Assembly (NCBI GenBank): GCA_016719055.1
Contig: JADKAW010000050.1
Span: 1 to 64,000, forward strand
From: Candidatus Rhodoferax mariagerensis
GTDB lineage: Bacteria; Pseudomonadota; Gammaproteobacteria; Burkholderiales; Burkholderiaceae_C
Direction: 5' to 3'
Length of the DNA stretch: 64,000 nt
Position numbers and translations under genes: made by a program. Position 1 is the stretch's first letter, and the number at the start of each line of letters is the position of its first letter. The notes below the pieces were generated by a model. That model searched no databases. It was not told the DNA's origin and saw only the letters and a program-made list of their open reading frames with translations. Positions 10,842 to 18,743 of this stretch are shown here, one piece after another.

Positions 10842-12143
10842 TCAGGCCGGAAAGCTGACATGGCCTTTGTCGGAGATGACGACAAACTGGGTTTTTTCGA
10901 GATCGGCAATCACTTCACCGACGATGTTGGCGTCGGTGGTGGTGCCTTGTAGCAAGGACTTGATGACGGCTAGAAGGCTGGACTTGCGGTTGGGTTTGTT
11001 GGCCATTTTTTGCAAATTGGTGCGCACATGGCGCAGCGCTTTGTCGTGGTCTTGTTTGGTTAAGGGCTTTGGGCCGGCATCCGCTGCTTTGACCACAGCA
11101 CTTGTAGCCGGCTTTACTGTTTTGGTGGCGGTGGTGCGGGTCTTTTTAGCCGCTGGTGTCTTGGCCGGAGTCGGCAGTTTTAGGGCTGCACCTGCATTGC
11201 TGGCTGCCGAGGGTTTCTTGACCGTCGGTGTTTTCCTGGCACCTTTACCCACTGGCTTCAATGAGGCGGCAGGCAAGGCCTTTGGTTTGGGTAATGGCGA
11301 AATGGGTGCTTTTTGGGCTGGCACTGGCAGTTTCTTGGCCGCTGGCCGCTTTGGTGGTGCAGACGCTGGCTGGGCATTGCTGGCGGGCGCTGCTGGTGCC
11401 ACTTTTGCCTTTTGGGCTAAGGCCTTTTTAGTCGGAGCTGATGTTTTTTGAAAGCCGATTTGCTGCACCGAAAAGCCCAGTGTGCGGGCGTGTTCCAGCA
11501 TCGGCCCGTAGCCCAGGTCGTTGGAAATCACCACAAAATGGGCCTTGGGGCTGCGTGACGCCACGTAACCAATGTAAAACGACAAATGAAAATCCAGCGC
11601 GTTTTTACCCGGTCTCTCAATTGGCACCAGGGTGACGCGCTGTCCCCATAACGCCTGATGGGCTGCCGCGTTTTTTTGGTTCTGACCGTGGAACACCCAG
11701 ACGTCCGTCACATCGGGCACGAGTTGGAGGATGTCCTGGTCTTTGGGTTGAACGTTTTCCCAGTCCACAAACACATGGGTTGGGGACTGGGTGGGCTCTG
11801 GGCTAACCGTCAGGGCTGGCTCAATCTGAATAGCGGGCAGGTGTTTGGCGGCGTTTTTTAACCATTTGTGCGCCACCGCTTCAGGCAAGTCAATGGCGCA
11901 GTGGTCGGCCACTTGCAGCAGGTAGAGCAGTACATCAGCCACCTCGTCAGCAATGCGCTCTTTGGTGGCCGGGTACAGGTGCGCGGCTTGTGACTGTTCG
12001 GGCGTGAGCCACTGAAAGATCTCCACCAGCTCGGCGGCCTCCACCATCAGCGCCGAACTCAGATTTTTGGGTGTGTGAAACGGCTGCCAGTTGCGCGCGG
12101 CTGCGAAGTTGCGCAATTCATGCTGCAGGGTTTTGATGTCCAT
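10842..12143 (-). CDS. MazG-like pyrophosphohydrolase fused to PIN-like nuclease domain
   Basis: 433 residues from ATG 12141-12143, preceded by AAGGGAG. Residues 1-105 are a MazG/dCTPase-type all-alpha pyrophosphohydrolase with the metal-binding pattern E35-x-x-E38 and E67-x-x-D70 (EAAELVEIF, DEVADVLLY). Residues 120-232 are a PIN/NYN-like fold: D127 in VFVDWENVQP, D184 in GKNALDFHLSFYIG and D209 in VVISNDLGYGPMLEH. Residues 236-360 form a Lys/Ala/Pro-rich linker. Residues 361-433 look like a small helical or winged-helix end (ALRHVRTNLQKM, FVVISDKGHVSFP), as seen after PIN-like domains in stand-alone proteins. Predicted role: nucleotide hydrolysis plus RNA cleavage. The substrate is unknown. 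Divergent or isolated promoter; no operon partner. Confidence 0.75.
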   Translation of the reverse strand: MDIKTLQHELRNFAAARNWQPFHTPKNLSSALMVEAAELVEIFQWLTPEQSQAAHLYPATKERIADEVADVLLYLLQVADHCAIDLPEAVAHKWLKNAAKHLPAIQIEPALTVSPEPTQSPTHVFVDWENVQPKDQDILQLVPDVTDVWVFHGQNQKNAAAHQALWGQRVTLVPIERPGKNALDFHLSFYIGYVASRSPKAHFVVISNDLGYGPMLEHARTLGFSVQQIGFQKTSAPTKKALAQKAKVAPAAPASNAQPASAPPKRPAAKKLPVPAQKAPISPLPKPKALPAASLKPVGKGARKTPTVKKPSAASNAGAALKLPTPAKTPAAKKTRTTATKTVKPATSAVVKAADAGPKPLTKQDHDKALRHVRTNLQKMANKPNRKSSLLAVIKSLLQGTTTDANIVGEVIADLEKTQFVVISDKGHVSFPA

Positions 12144-12271
12144 GGGGCTCCCTTGGTGTTGCGGTGATTTTGACCTCTGGCCCTTGAGAGGTGTGCGGTG
12201 GGCGCTATTGATTTTGATAATTTTATGCCAATTCTCAGTTGCCAGTTGCCTAGGTTGCTGGATGCGGTTCT
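12144..12271. other. Intergenic stretch upstream of the MazG-PIN gene
   Basis: Apart from a ribosome-binding site for the minus-strand gene and an AT-rich patch near 12205-12235 that could hold its promoter, nothing recognisable is present. Confidence 0.4.
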
Positions 12272-12377
12272 CGGGACGCAGGACGGCGCGGCACTCAGCT
12301 CCGCGGCTGTCCCCCGCCCTTCGGGCTCCTCCTTGATGCCGCTGCGCTGAGCGCCGCGCCGTCCTGAGTCCGGACAG
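12272..12377 (+). repeat. 106-bp hairpin-forming repeat, copy A
   Basis: Identical to 13359-13464 except for one base (A versus C near the right end). Each copy starts CGGGACGCAGGACGGCGCGG and ends with the near-perfect reverse complement, so the ends can pair over about 20 bp. The shorter inner arms CTCAGC/GCTGAG extend the hairpin. It has no reading frame and looks like a REP- or MITE-type element. Copies A and B are in the same orientation. Confidence 0.85.
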
Positions 12378-12673
12378 AATTGTTGTGAGTTCAGTGGGTG
12401 CACCCGCTGTGCCCCGGCTCCGGTTGATCCATTCTGTATTGAGGAGTGTTGTATGCATTTCTGCAAACTAAATGGCCTACCAGTGTGATCGTCAACATCG
12501 GGCAGGATTTGGCGATGCCCGGCGCAGCCCAAATCACCCGAATCTGGAGCCCATTTGCACCAAGAGTGTGAACACCGCAAGAACACTGCCGGTGCGATAC
12601 TTGCTCTCCAAGTGACTTCAAAGTCCTGCATATTTGGTGACTGTAGCCAATTAACTTTTCAGAAGGAAGCCGC
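12378..12673. other. Intergenic stretch before the toxin-antitoxin pair
   Basis: No coding sequence is supported on either strand. The last 20 bases hold the antitoxin ribosome-binding site (GAAGGAAG). Promoter elements could lie in the AT-rich patch 12628-12660, but none is clear. Confidence 0.4.
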
Positions 12674-12889
12674 ATGAACCCCACTCTTCAACCCCTCCAG
12701 CATTTGGGCAGGTTTGAACGCCTTCAGTTGGTGGAGGACCTGTGGGATGAGTTTGCCGCCGAGGCGGGCCTGGAGAGTCGCCCCAAGGTTCTTGAAGAGT
12801 TGCAGCGCCGGGTGGATTGGCGCGATACCCATCCGGGCCAAGGTAAGAGTCTGGTCCAGATTGCCCAAGCGCTCGGTGTGCGCTTGTGA
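12674..12889 (+). CDS. Antitoxin of a ParE-type toxin-antitoxin pair
   Basis: 71 residues, MNPTLQPLQHLGRFERLQL onward, with LVEDLWDEFA and a closing helix. This matches the short unstable antitoxins of the PF09720 (addiction module component) type, which are helical and bind ParE/RelE-fold toxins. An AAGGAAG lies 7 bases before the start. Its stop overlaps the toxin start by four bases (GTGA), the usual translational coupling. The gene is intact while its toxin carries a nonsense codon. The pair sits between two 106-bp direct repeats. Confidence 0.75.
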   Translation: MNPTLQPLQHLGRFERLQLVEDLWDEFAAEAGLESRPKVLEELQRRVDWRDTHPGQGKSLVQIAQALGVRL

Positions 12890-13182
12890 GTTGGCAAGTC
12901 GTTTTTGAAGCCCCCGCTCAGGCCGAAATTGCCGAGGCTTTTGACTGGTACGAACAAAAGTCCTAGGGTTTGGGTGGTGATTTTTTGCGAGCAATCGCAG
13001 CGGCAGAAGAGCAACTCACCCGCAATCCACAAGCCTATCCCGCTGCTGTTGGCCGATTTCGCCGTATCTTGCAGCGGCGATTTCCGTATGCGCTGCACTT
13101 TGAATTGCTGGAGGGCGAGCAGGTGTCTGTGCTGGCTTGGCTGAACTATAGGCGCGATCCCGCGCGTTGGCCCGGGAATTAG
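12886..13182 (+). pseudogene. ParE/RelE-fold toxin with in-frame amber codon
   Basis: Reading from GTG 12886 gives SWQVVFEAPAQAEIAEAFDW then YEQKS, a TAG at 12964-12966, and continues in the same frame with GLGGDFLRAIAAAEEQLTRN, RFRRILQRRFPYALHFEL and VLAWLNYRRDPARWPGN. This is the full ParE-type layout (98 codons): two amino-terminal helices, then the beta sheet. Codon 27 was probably CAG or a similar sense codon. As it stands only the first 26 residues are made unless translation restarts, for example at TTG 12970. The toxin is therefore probably inactive. Confidence 0.8.
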
Positions 13183-13358
13183 GTGTGCATGCGGTGGCAT
13201 CTGCCATCATTTTGATGCAGCTTTCCTGCAGGGCATATGGTGGCAAAAAGTGCGTCTGTACATTGCTGAATAAGCACTGGTCGCTGCGATATCGATAGCT
13301 TTCGGTTTGTAGCTTAAAGATGACGGCTTGTCCTTGGCAGGGACTCAAGCCTAGGCCA

Positions 13359-13464
13359 CGGGACGCAGGACGGCGCGGCACTCAGCTCCGCGGCTGTCCC
13401 CCGCCCTTCGGGCTCCTCCTTGATGCCGCTGCGCTGAGCGCCGCGCCGTCCTGCGTCCGGACAG
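13359..13464 (+). repeat. 106-bp hairpin-forming repeat, copy B
   Basis: 105 of 106 bases match copy A at 12272-12377 in the same orientation. The right end here reads CCGTCCTGCGTCCGG, giving a better inverted repeat with the left end than in copy A. Confidence 0.85.
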
Positions 13465-13947
13465 GCTGAGTGATGGCAACGGTTTTCCATTCCTTAAATA
13501 ACCACACTGACGGTACTTGATGACACTGGGGTAAATGGTGCAGCGTGGAACTGGGGTTTTGCCAAATCAAGGGGGAGCGCGAAGGGTGGGGGACATTCGC
13601 GGAAACATTTGCCCCTGTGTCATGAGCGCTCAAGCTGGTACTACCCGACTGGTCATCTGCCCCCGCAACACCCCATCATGTTCGACACTTGATCAGCCTC
13701 GTTCGACAGATGCACCGATTTGAGGCACCTGCTTGTCATATCGTTCGCCATTAAACTAGCACATTCACTGCCTTTGCATGCTATAAATTTTGAGGCATTT
13801 CATGTAGATGAATGTTGGGCCCAAGCCACTTTTCATGCATAAACAGCTCGTCATACCCCATTTGATTCCCAGCGCGACCTGGCGTATCCGGCACATACCG
13901 CTACCGTGCCGCCGGGCAGTGCCATTCCACCAGACAGATGCCCTGTA
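13465..13947. other. Non-coding stretch upstream of livM
   Basis: No LivH-like permease or other gene could be read here on either strand, although livH normally precedes livM. Some purine-rich and pyrimidine-rich patches near 13550-13600 may be old insertion-sequence debris, but I cannot support a family. Confidence 0.4.
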
Positions 13948-14955
13948 ATGCCGCCTTTGATGACCGAAACCGCACCTACTCCCGCGCCAGGCCTGCTCGA
14001 CCACCGGCTGCACACGCTACCCGCGCTGCTGTTGCTGACCGCGTTGCTGCTACTGCCAACCTTGGCGCTGGCGTTGGCGCAAGACTTTTACATTGGGGTG
14101 GCCAGCCGCATTCTTATTTTTGCGCTGGCAGCCACCAGCCTGAATCTGATTCTGGGTTTTGGCGGCATGGTCAGCTTTGGCCATGCCGCGTTTGTGGGTG
14201 TCGGGGCTTACGCCGTGGGCATATTGATGCAGCATGGTGTGACCTCGGCCTGGCTGGCCTGGCCGCTGGCTTTTGTGGCTGCTGGCTTGTTTGCCCTGCT
14301 AATCGGGGCCATCAGCCTGCGCACCCAGGGTGTTTACTTCATCATGATCACGCTGGCCTTTGCGCAGATGCTGTATTACCTGATGGTGTCGCTCAAGACC
14401 TACGGTGGCGATGACGGCCTGACGCTGCCGGGGCGATCCAGCACCGGTGTGGGCCTGGATTTGAGTCAGGACAGCACGTTTTACTACGTGGTGCTGGGGC
14501 TGGCCGTGGCTGTGTTTCTGATGTTGCAACGCTTGCTCAATTCGCAGTTTGGTCATGCACTGCAAGCCATCCGAGAAAACGAGCCACGCATGGCAGCCAT
14601 AGGTTTTTCGGTCTACCGGTTCAAGCTCAGCGCATTTACCCTGGCGGGCGCCTTGGCCGGACTGGCAGGCGCCCTGCTGGCCAATCAGGGCGGGTTTGTC
14701 GGGCCGTCCATGATGCAGTGGAGCCAGTCGGGCATGCTGATGGTCATGGTGATTCTGGGCGGCGTCGGGCATCTTTACGGCGGGTTTGTCGGTGCCGTGG
14801 TGTTTTTGGTGCTGGAAGAAGCCATGAGCACCTATACCATTCACTGGCAGCTGGGTCTGGGTGCCGCCTTGCTGGCCGTGGTGTTGCTGGCACCCAATGG
14901 ACTGTTAAGCCTGCGCCGCAGAGTCTCACACAAGACACCAAAGGGTAAGCCATGA
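13948..14955 (+). CDS. livM: Branched-chain amino acid ABC transporter permease LivM
   Basis: Inner-membrane permease of a LivHMGF-type importer. It has about eight to nine hydrophobic segments, and the family markers LNLILGFGGMVSFGHAAFVG, SLRTQGVYFIMITLAFAQML and GHALQAIRENEPRMAAIGFS (the loop that contacts the ATPase). Length from ATG 13948 is 335 residues. An ATG at 13960 is equally possible; neither has a clear ribosome-binding site. The stop overlaps the livG start (ATGA). The partner permease livH and a periplasmic binding protein are missing upstream, so this is a truncated operon unless they lie elsewhere. Confidence 0.85.
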   Translation: MPPLMTETAPTPAPGLLDHRLHTLPALLLLTALLLLPTLALALAQDFYIGVASRILIFALAATSLNLILGFGGMVSFGHAAFVGVGAYAVGILMQHGVTSAWLAWPLAFVAAGLFALLIGAISLRTQGVYFIMITLAFAQMLYYLMVSLKTYGGDDGLTLPGRSSTGVGLDLSQDSTFYYVVLGLAVAVFLMLQRLLNSQFGHALQAIRENEPRMAAIGFSVYRFKLSAFTLAGALAGLAGALLANQGGFVGPSMMQWSQSGMLMVMVILGGVGHLYGGFVGAVVFLVLEEAMSTYTIHWQLGLGAALLAVVLLAPNGLLSLRRRVSHKTPKGKP

Positions 14956-15716
14956 CGCATGCCACCTTGCTGCATGTCGATGGCCTGGTCAAGCGCTTTG
15001 GCGGTCTGCTGGCCACTGACCATGCCCACCTGGAGGTACTGGCCGGTGAGATTCATGCCTTGATTGGTCCCAACGGTGCCGGCAAAACCACACTGATTCA
15101 CCTGATTTCCGGTGCGCTGGCACCCGGCGCCGGTCGGGTGCACTTTGACGGCATGGACGTCACCCACATGCCCATGCCAGCGCGGGTTGGTCATGGGTTG
15201 GCGCGTTCCTACCAGATCACCAGCATTTTCAAACGCCTGTCGGTGATCGACAACGTGGCCTTGTCAGTGCAGGCCCATGCCGGCAACAGCTTTAACTTCT
15301 GGCAGCCGGCGCGGCGGGATGCCGAGCGCTTTGAAATGGCGGCCGACGTGGTGGCGCGTGTTGGTCTGGCGGCCCAGATGCACCGTATTGCCGGCGCTTT
15401 GTCGCACGGCGAGCAGCGCCAGCTTGAAGTGGGCCTGGCGCTGGCCACCCGGCCCAAATTGTTGTTGCTGGATGAGCCCATGGCCGGCATGGGTCCCGAT
15501 GAGTCCGAGCGCATGCTGGAGCTGTTGCAAAGCCTGCGTGGCGAGACCACGCTGCTGCTGGTGGAGCACGACATGAACGCGGTGTTTCGGCTGGCCGACC
15601 GCATTTCGGTGCTGGTCTATGGCCGTGCGATCGCCTGTGGTACGCCCGCTGACATTCGAGCGCACCCCGAGGTGCGCCTGGCTTACCTGGGCGACGACGA
15701 AATGGCCACGTCATGA
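14952..15716 (+). CDS. livG: Branched-chain amino acid ABC transporter ATPase LivG
   Basis: 254-residue ATP-binding subunit. Walker A GPNGAGKTT is at 39-47, the signature is LSHGEQRQLEV and Walker B is LLLLDEPMAGMG. The carboxyl tail (RLAYLGDD) is typical of LivG. It starts four bases inside the livM stop and overlaps livF in the same way, so the three genes are translationally coupled. It should pair with LivF to drive uptake of branched-chain amino acids or related compounds; the true substrate cannot be read from these subunits. Confidence 0.9.
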   Translation: MTHATLLHVDGLVKRFGGLLATDHAHLEVLAGEIHALIGPNGAGKTTLIHLISGALAPGAGRVHFDGMDVTHMPMPARVGHGLARSYQITSIFKRLSVIDNVALSVQAHAGNSFNFWQPARRDAERFEMAADVVARVGLAAQMHRIAGALSHGEQRQLEVGLALATRPKLLLLDEPMAGMGPDESERMLELLQSLRGETTLLLVEHDMNAVFRLADRISVLVYGRAIACGTPADIRAHPEVRLAYLGDDEMATS

Positions 15717-16423
15717 CTGCGCTGTTAGAAGTTGAAGGCTTGCAGACGGCTTATGGCGCTAGCCAAGTGTTGTTTGACATCACTTTTTCTGTGCAGGCAG
15801 GCCAGACCGCCACGCTGCTGGGGCGCAACGGCATGGGCAAAACCACCACGGTGCGTTCCATTTTGGGGTTGACGCGCGCGCTGGCGGGTACCGTGCGTTT
15901 TCGGGGCGAACGTATCGAGCACCTCACGCCCGACCGCATCGCCCGCATGGGGCTGGCGGTGGTGCCTGAAGGTCGCCAGATTTTCCCCAACCTGTCGGTG
16001 AAAGAAAACCTGCAAGCCTTCGCAGCCAACCGCAATGCCTGCGCCCAACCCTGGACACTGGATGCGGTGTTTGCGCTGTTTCCGCGTCTGGCGGATCGCG
16101 CCCGCAACATGGGGAACCAGCTCTCGGGTGGCGAGCAGCAAATGCTGGCGATTGGCCGCGCCCTCATGACCAACCCGCATTTGCTGATTTTGGATGAAGC
16201 CACTGAAGGCCTGGCGCCCCTGGTGCGCGAGGAAATCTGGCACTGTCTCGACCAGTTGCGAGCCCACGGGCAGACCATTCTGGTGATTGACAAATACGTG
16301 CAGCGTCTCATCAAGCTGGCCAATCAGCACACCATCATCGAGCGTGGTCAGGTGGTGTGGCAAGGCAATTCGACCCAGTTGGCGGCTGACCCGGGTTTGT
16401 GGCAGCGCTATATTGGCGTCTGA
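15713..16423 (+). CDS. livF: Branched-chain amino acid ABC transporter ATPase LivF
   Basis: 236-residue ATP-binding subunit with Walker A GRNGMGKTT (about 37-45), LAVVPEGRQIFPNLSVKENL, signature LSGGEQQML and Walker B LLILDEATEGLAP, all diagnostic of LivF. A Lys (VIDKYV) replaces the usual Glu or Asn after the H-loop region (VIVEQN in many relatives), a mild variation. It ends the liv operon; the next gene starts 72 bases on with its own frame. Confidence 0.9.
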   Translation: MTALLEVEGLQTAYGASQVLFDITFSVQAGQTATLLGRNGMGKTTTVRSILGLTRALAGTVRFRGERIEHLTPDRIARMGLAVVPEGRQIFPNLSVKENLQAFAANRNACAQPWTLDAVFALFPRLADRARNMGNQLSGGEQQMLAIGRALMTNPHLLILDEATEGLAPLVREEIWHCLDQLRAHGQTILVIDKYVQRLIKLANQHTIIERGQVVWQGNSTQLAADPGLWQRYIGV

Positions 16424-16495
16424 GCAGGCTCAGGCCTCACAACCCGCACATCGCCGGGCAGAATCCCGCCGCACGCTTATGCAGAAAGGTCTTCC

Positions 16496-17359
16496 ATGCC
16501 ATCGCTCTACCGCGACTTTGAAACTCAGGCGCAGATTGACGCCCAATACAACCCGGCGCTAAAGCTGCCAGACATCACGGCGCCGGGCCGGCATTACGCG
16601 CAGCAGTCAGCCCTGGCCCGCGCCCAGTTGCGTGGCGTGCTGGATGTGCCGTATGGCCCGACGCTGGCCGAGACACTCGATATTTTCCCGGCGGACCTGC
16701 CGGGCGCGCCGGTGTTTGTGTTCCTTCATGGGGGCTACTGGCGGGCGCTGTCGTCCAAAGATTTCAGTTGTATTGCCCTTGGCCTGCAACCGCTGGGCAT
16801 CATCACGGTCGTGGTCAACTATGCGCTGTGTCCATGGGTGACGATTGACGAAATCACCCGGCAGGTGCGTGCTGCCGTGGCCTGGACGCATCGCAACATT
16901 GCCCAATTTGGGGGTAACCCGGCGCGAGTGGCCTTGGGTGGACATTCCGCCGGGGGCCACCTAACGGCCATGTGCCTGCAAACCCGTTGGCATGACGATT
17001 ATGGTTTGCCGCAAGATCCGCTGGCAGCAGCGGTGTTGGTGAGCGGCATTTACGACATTGCGCCGCTGCGCTACAGCTACCTGCAGCCAATGATCCAGTT
17101 GGATGAAGGCATCATTCGCCGAAACTCACCACTGTTTTCCGTTCGGCCATGCGCCACGCCCATCTGGGTGAACTGGGGTGACGAAGAAAGCGCCGAATTC
17201 GCCCGGCAGGCTAGCAGCTTTCATCAGGCCTGGCTGGCCGTTGGCAACCGGTCAGAGTTGAGTGCCTTGCCACAGGCCGACCACTATCGGGCGATTCATG
17301 GTTTTGAGCATGCCGACAGCCCCTTGTGTCAATGGCTGGCACACCAACTGGCTGTTTGA
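16496..17359 (+). CDS. Alpha/beta hydrolase, kynurenine formamidase-like
   Basis: 287 residues with the HGGYW oxyanion motif at 78-82 and the nucleophile elbow GHSAGGH at 149-155 (Ser151). A late His in QADHYRAIHGF could complete the triad. The layout resembles arylformamidase (KynB-like) and carboxylesterase enzymes of the BD-FAE type. No other tryptophan-catabolism gene is nearby, so kynurenine formamidase activity is only a possibility. It follows livF by 72 bases and may be read through from it; there is no signal peptide. Confidence 0.75.
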   Translation: MPSLYRDFETQAQIDAQYNPALKLPDITAPGRHYAQQSALARAQLRGVLDVPYGPTLAETLDIFPADLPGAPVFVFLHGGYWRALSSKDFSCIALGLQPLGIITVVVNYALCPWVTIDEITRQVRAAVAWTHRNIAQFGGNPARVALGGHSAGGHLTAMCLQTRWHDDYGLPQDPLAAAVLVSGIYDIAPLRYSYLQPMIQLDEGIIRRNSPLFSVRPCATPIWVNWGDEESAEFARQASSFHQAWLAVGNRSELSALPQADHYRAIHGFEHADSPLCQWLAHQLAV

Positions 17360-17380
17360 CGATTGCTTAGTGCCTAAATT

Positions 17381-17430
17381 GCCTCTAGCCCTTGTTAGCT
17401 ATGCGCCGCTAGCTACGTTAAAAATAGCGT
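17381..17430 (+). repeat. Short CTAGCCCTT repeat, intergenic
   Basis: GCCTCTAGCCCTTGTTAGCT followed by ATGCGCCGCTAGCTACG lies between the hydrolase and carbonic anhydrase stop codons. It is a member of the family seen nine times in this window and could act as a bidirectional 3' structure. Confidence 0.65.
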
Positions 17431-18620
17431 TATTGGGCATTGCGCACAGGGCGTCCATTGACGGGTTGCACCGGGCGCGCGTTATTGGGATACAACTGCT
17501 GAAACAGCCGGATCTGGTCTTTGCTGATCTGGGACGACTGCTTGAGCACCATCCACAACACACCTTCAGTGCATGGCGGCGTGGTCAGTGAGCCCATGAA
17601 CTGAAAGTAGCGCTGGTCTTTGGGCAGCAACTCGTTCATGTCCAGAATGTCCAGGGGCAAACGCACCCGGTCATTGGCGTCCAGCGGCATGTAAGTCCAG
17701 ACCTTGTTGATCAGGGCATTGGCGGCACCGGGGTCCAGCAACACCGCCACGACCGCCAGCTGGCCGTCGCTGCTTTTATGCACCAGATGCGCGACCATGG
17801 CGGCGTTGCGGTAGTTGATCTGCTCCTCAGAGGGTGCATGAAAGTGAAACTGCAGCAGTTTGTAGACCGTGCCACGTACACGCAGTGTGTTTTCGCCCTG
17901 CACATCCACCTGAATCGTGTGGCCATTGTTGACCACAACCCCATTGGACGGCGTGTAGTTGAACATCAAGGGCTCTGCCGGGCCGTGCAGGGTACCTGAG
18001 TCTTCAATGTTGATGGGAGACTGACGTTTGCCAATGGCGCACACATTGAACTCGGGTTTGAGCTTGCCCCAGGCTTGCGGGCCGGTTTCACCCTCGTAAG
18101 ACCAATGCACTTCGCCACCATGGGCATCCGTGCCGGCCTCGTGACCAGTCAGTGCTGCCGCTTTGGCCTTGATGTAATCACGACTGGCGCGTGGGTTGAC
18201 CACAGCTGGTGTGTGAGCCGGCGCTTTCTTGGCGGCCGGTGCTGGCGCGTGATCCATCGCCGCTGGTGCCGCCGCAGCCGTGCCATGGCCGTCCGCTGCG
18301 CTGCCGGCGGGTTTGAATGGTGGCTTGTCGGTGATGACCAGCTTCAGGTTCTTTTTGTCGATCAGGTTGTCTTTGAGCGCCTTTTTCAGGTCGGTCCCCA
18401 GAGTCTGTGTTTCTGTGGTTGTCGCTGCCGCGGAGGCACTTTTGGCGGGTGCTTTGCTGGCTGCAGGTGCAGCTTCAGCGCTATGGTCAACCGTTGCTGC
18501 GCGGCTGACTGAGCTTGCGCACAGCGCCAGAGCGGCGATCATGCAAACCGACAGGCCCTCACGCAGCCAGGTCGTGAGATGTGGCAAAACCATCGAAGCA
18601 GAGCGGGGAACATTTTTCAT
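17430..18620 (-). CDS. Exported alpha-carbonic anhydrase with long Ala/Lys-rich linker
   Basis: Zinc enzyme that interconverts CO2 and bicarbonate. A basic start and hydrophobic segment (SVCMIAALALCASSVSRAA) form a signal peptide, so it is periplasmic. Residues 43-165 are a low-complexity Ala/Lys/Pro spacer with a short conserved-looking island (LKKALKDNLIDKKNLKLVI). The catalytic domain starts at VHWSYEG (171). Zinc ligands are H259 and H261 in QFHFHAPSEE and H278 in MVAHLVH; SLTTPPCTEGVLW completes the active site. Length 396 is greater than usual (about 250) because of the spacer. Start at 18620 gives the best signal peptide. It is divergent from ruvB. Confidence 0.88.
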   Translation of the reverse strand: MKNVPRSASMVLPHLTTWLREGLSVCMIAALALCASSVSRAATVDHSAEAAPAASKAPAKSASAAATTTETQTLGTDLKKALKDNLIDKKNLKLVITDKPPFKPAGSAADGHGTAAAAPAAMDHAPAPAAKKAPAHTPAVVNPRASRDYIKAKAAALTGHEAGTDAHGGEVHWSYEGETGPQAWGKLKPEFNVCAIGKRQSPINIEDSGTLHGPAEPLMFNYTPSNGVVVNNGHTIQVDVQGENTLRVRGTVYKLLQFHFHAPSEEQINYRNAAMVAHLVHKSSDGQLAVVAVLLDPGAANALINKVWTYMPLDANDRVRLPLDILDMNELLPKDQRYFQFMGSLTTPPCTEGVLWMVLKQSSQISKDQIRLFQQLYPNNARPVQPVNGRPVRNAQ

Positions 18621-18743
18621 GGCAATACAAGGACGCTAAGGTGTCCCGGAAATAGTCTTTTATGTCATCTTATCGGCACAAGCTGGCACCGGCTTGAATC
18701 ACGGGCGCTATAGTGCCAAGCTTGTCCAGCATCCGAGCCTGCC

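Noticed and set aside
13490..13730. Possible IS21-like debris
   Set aside because: Only vague resemblance in short patches; no transposase motif or terminal repeat could be shown.
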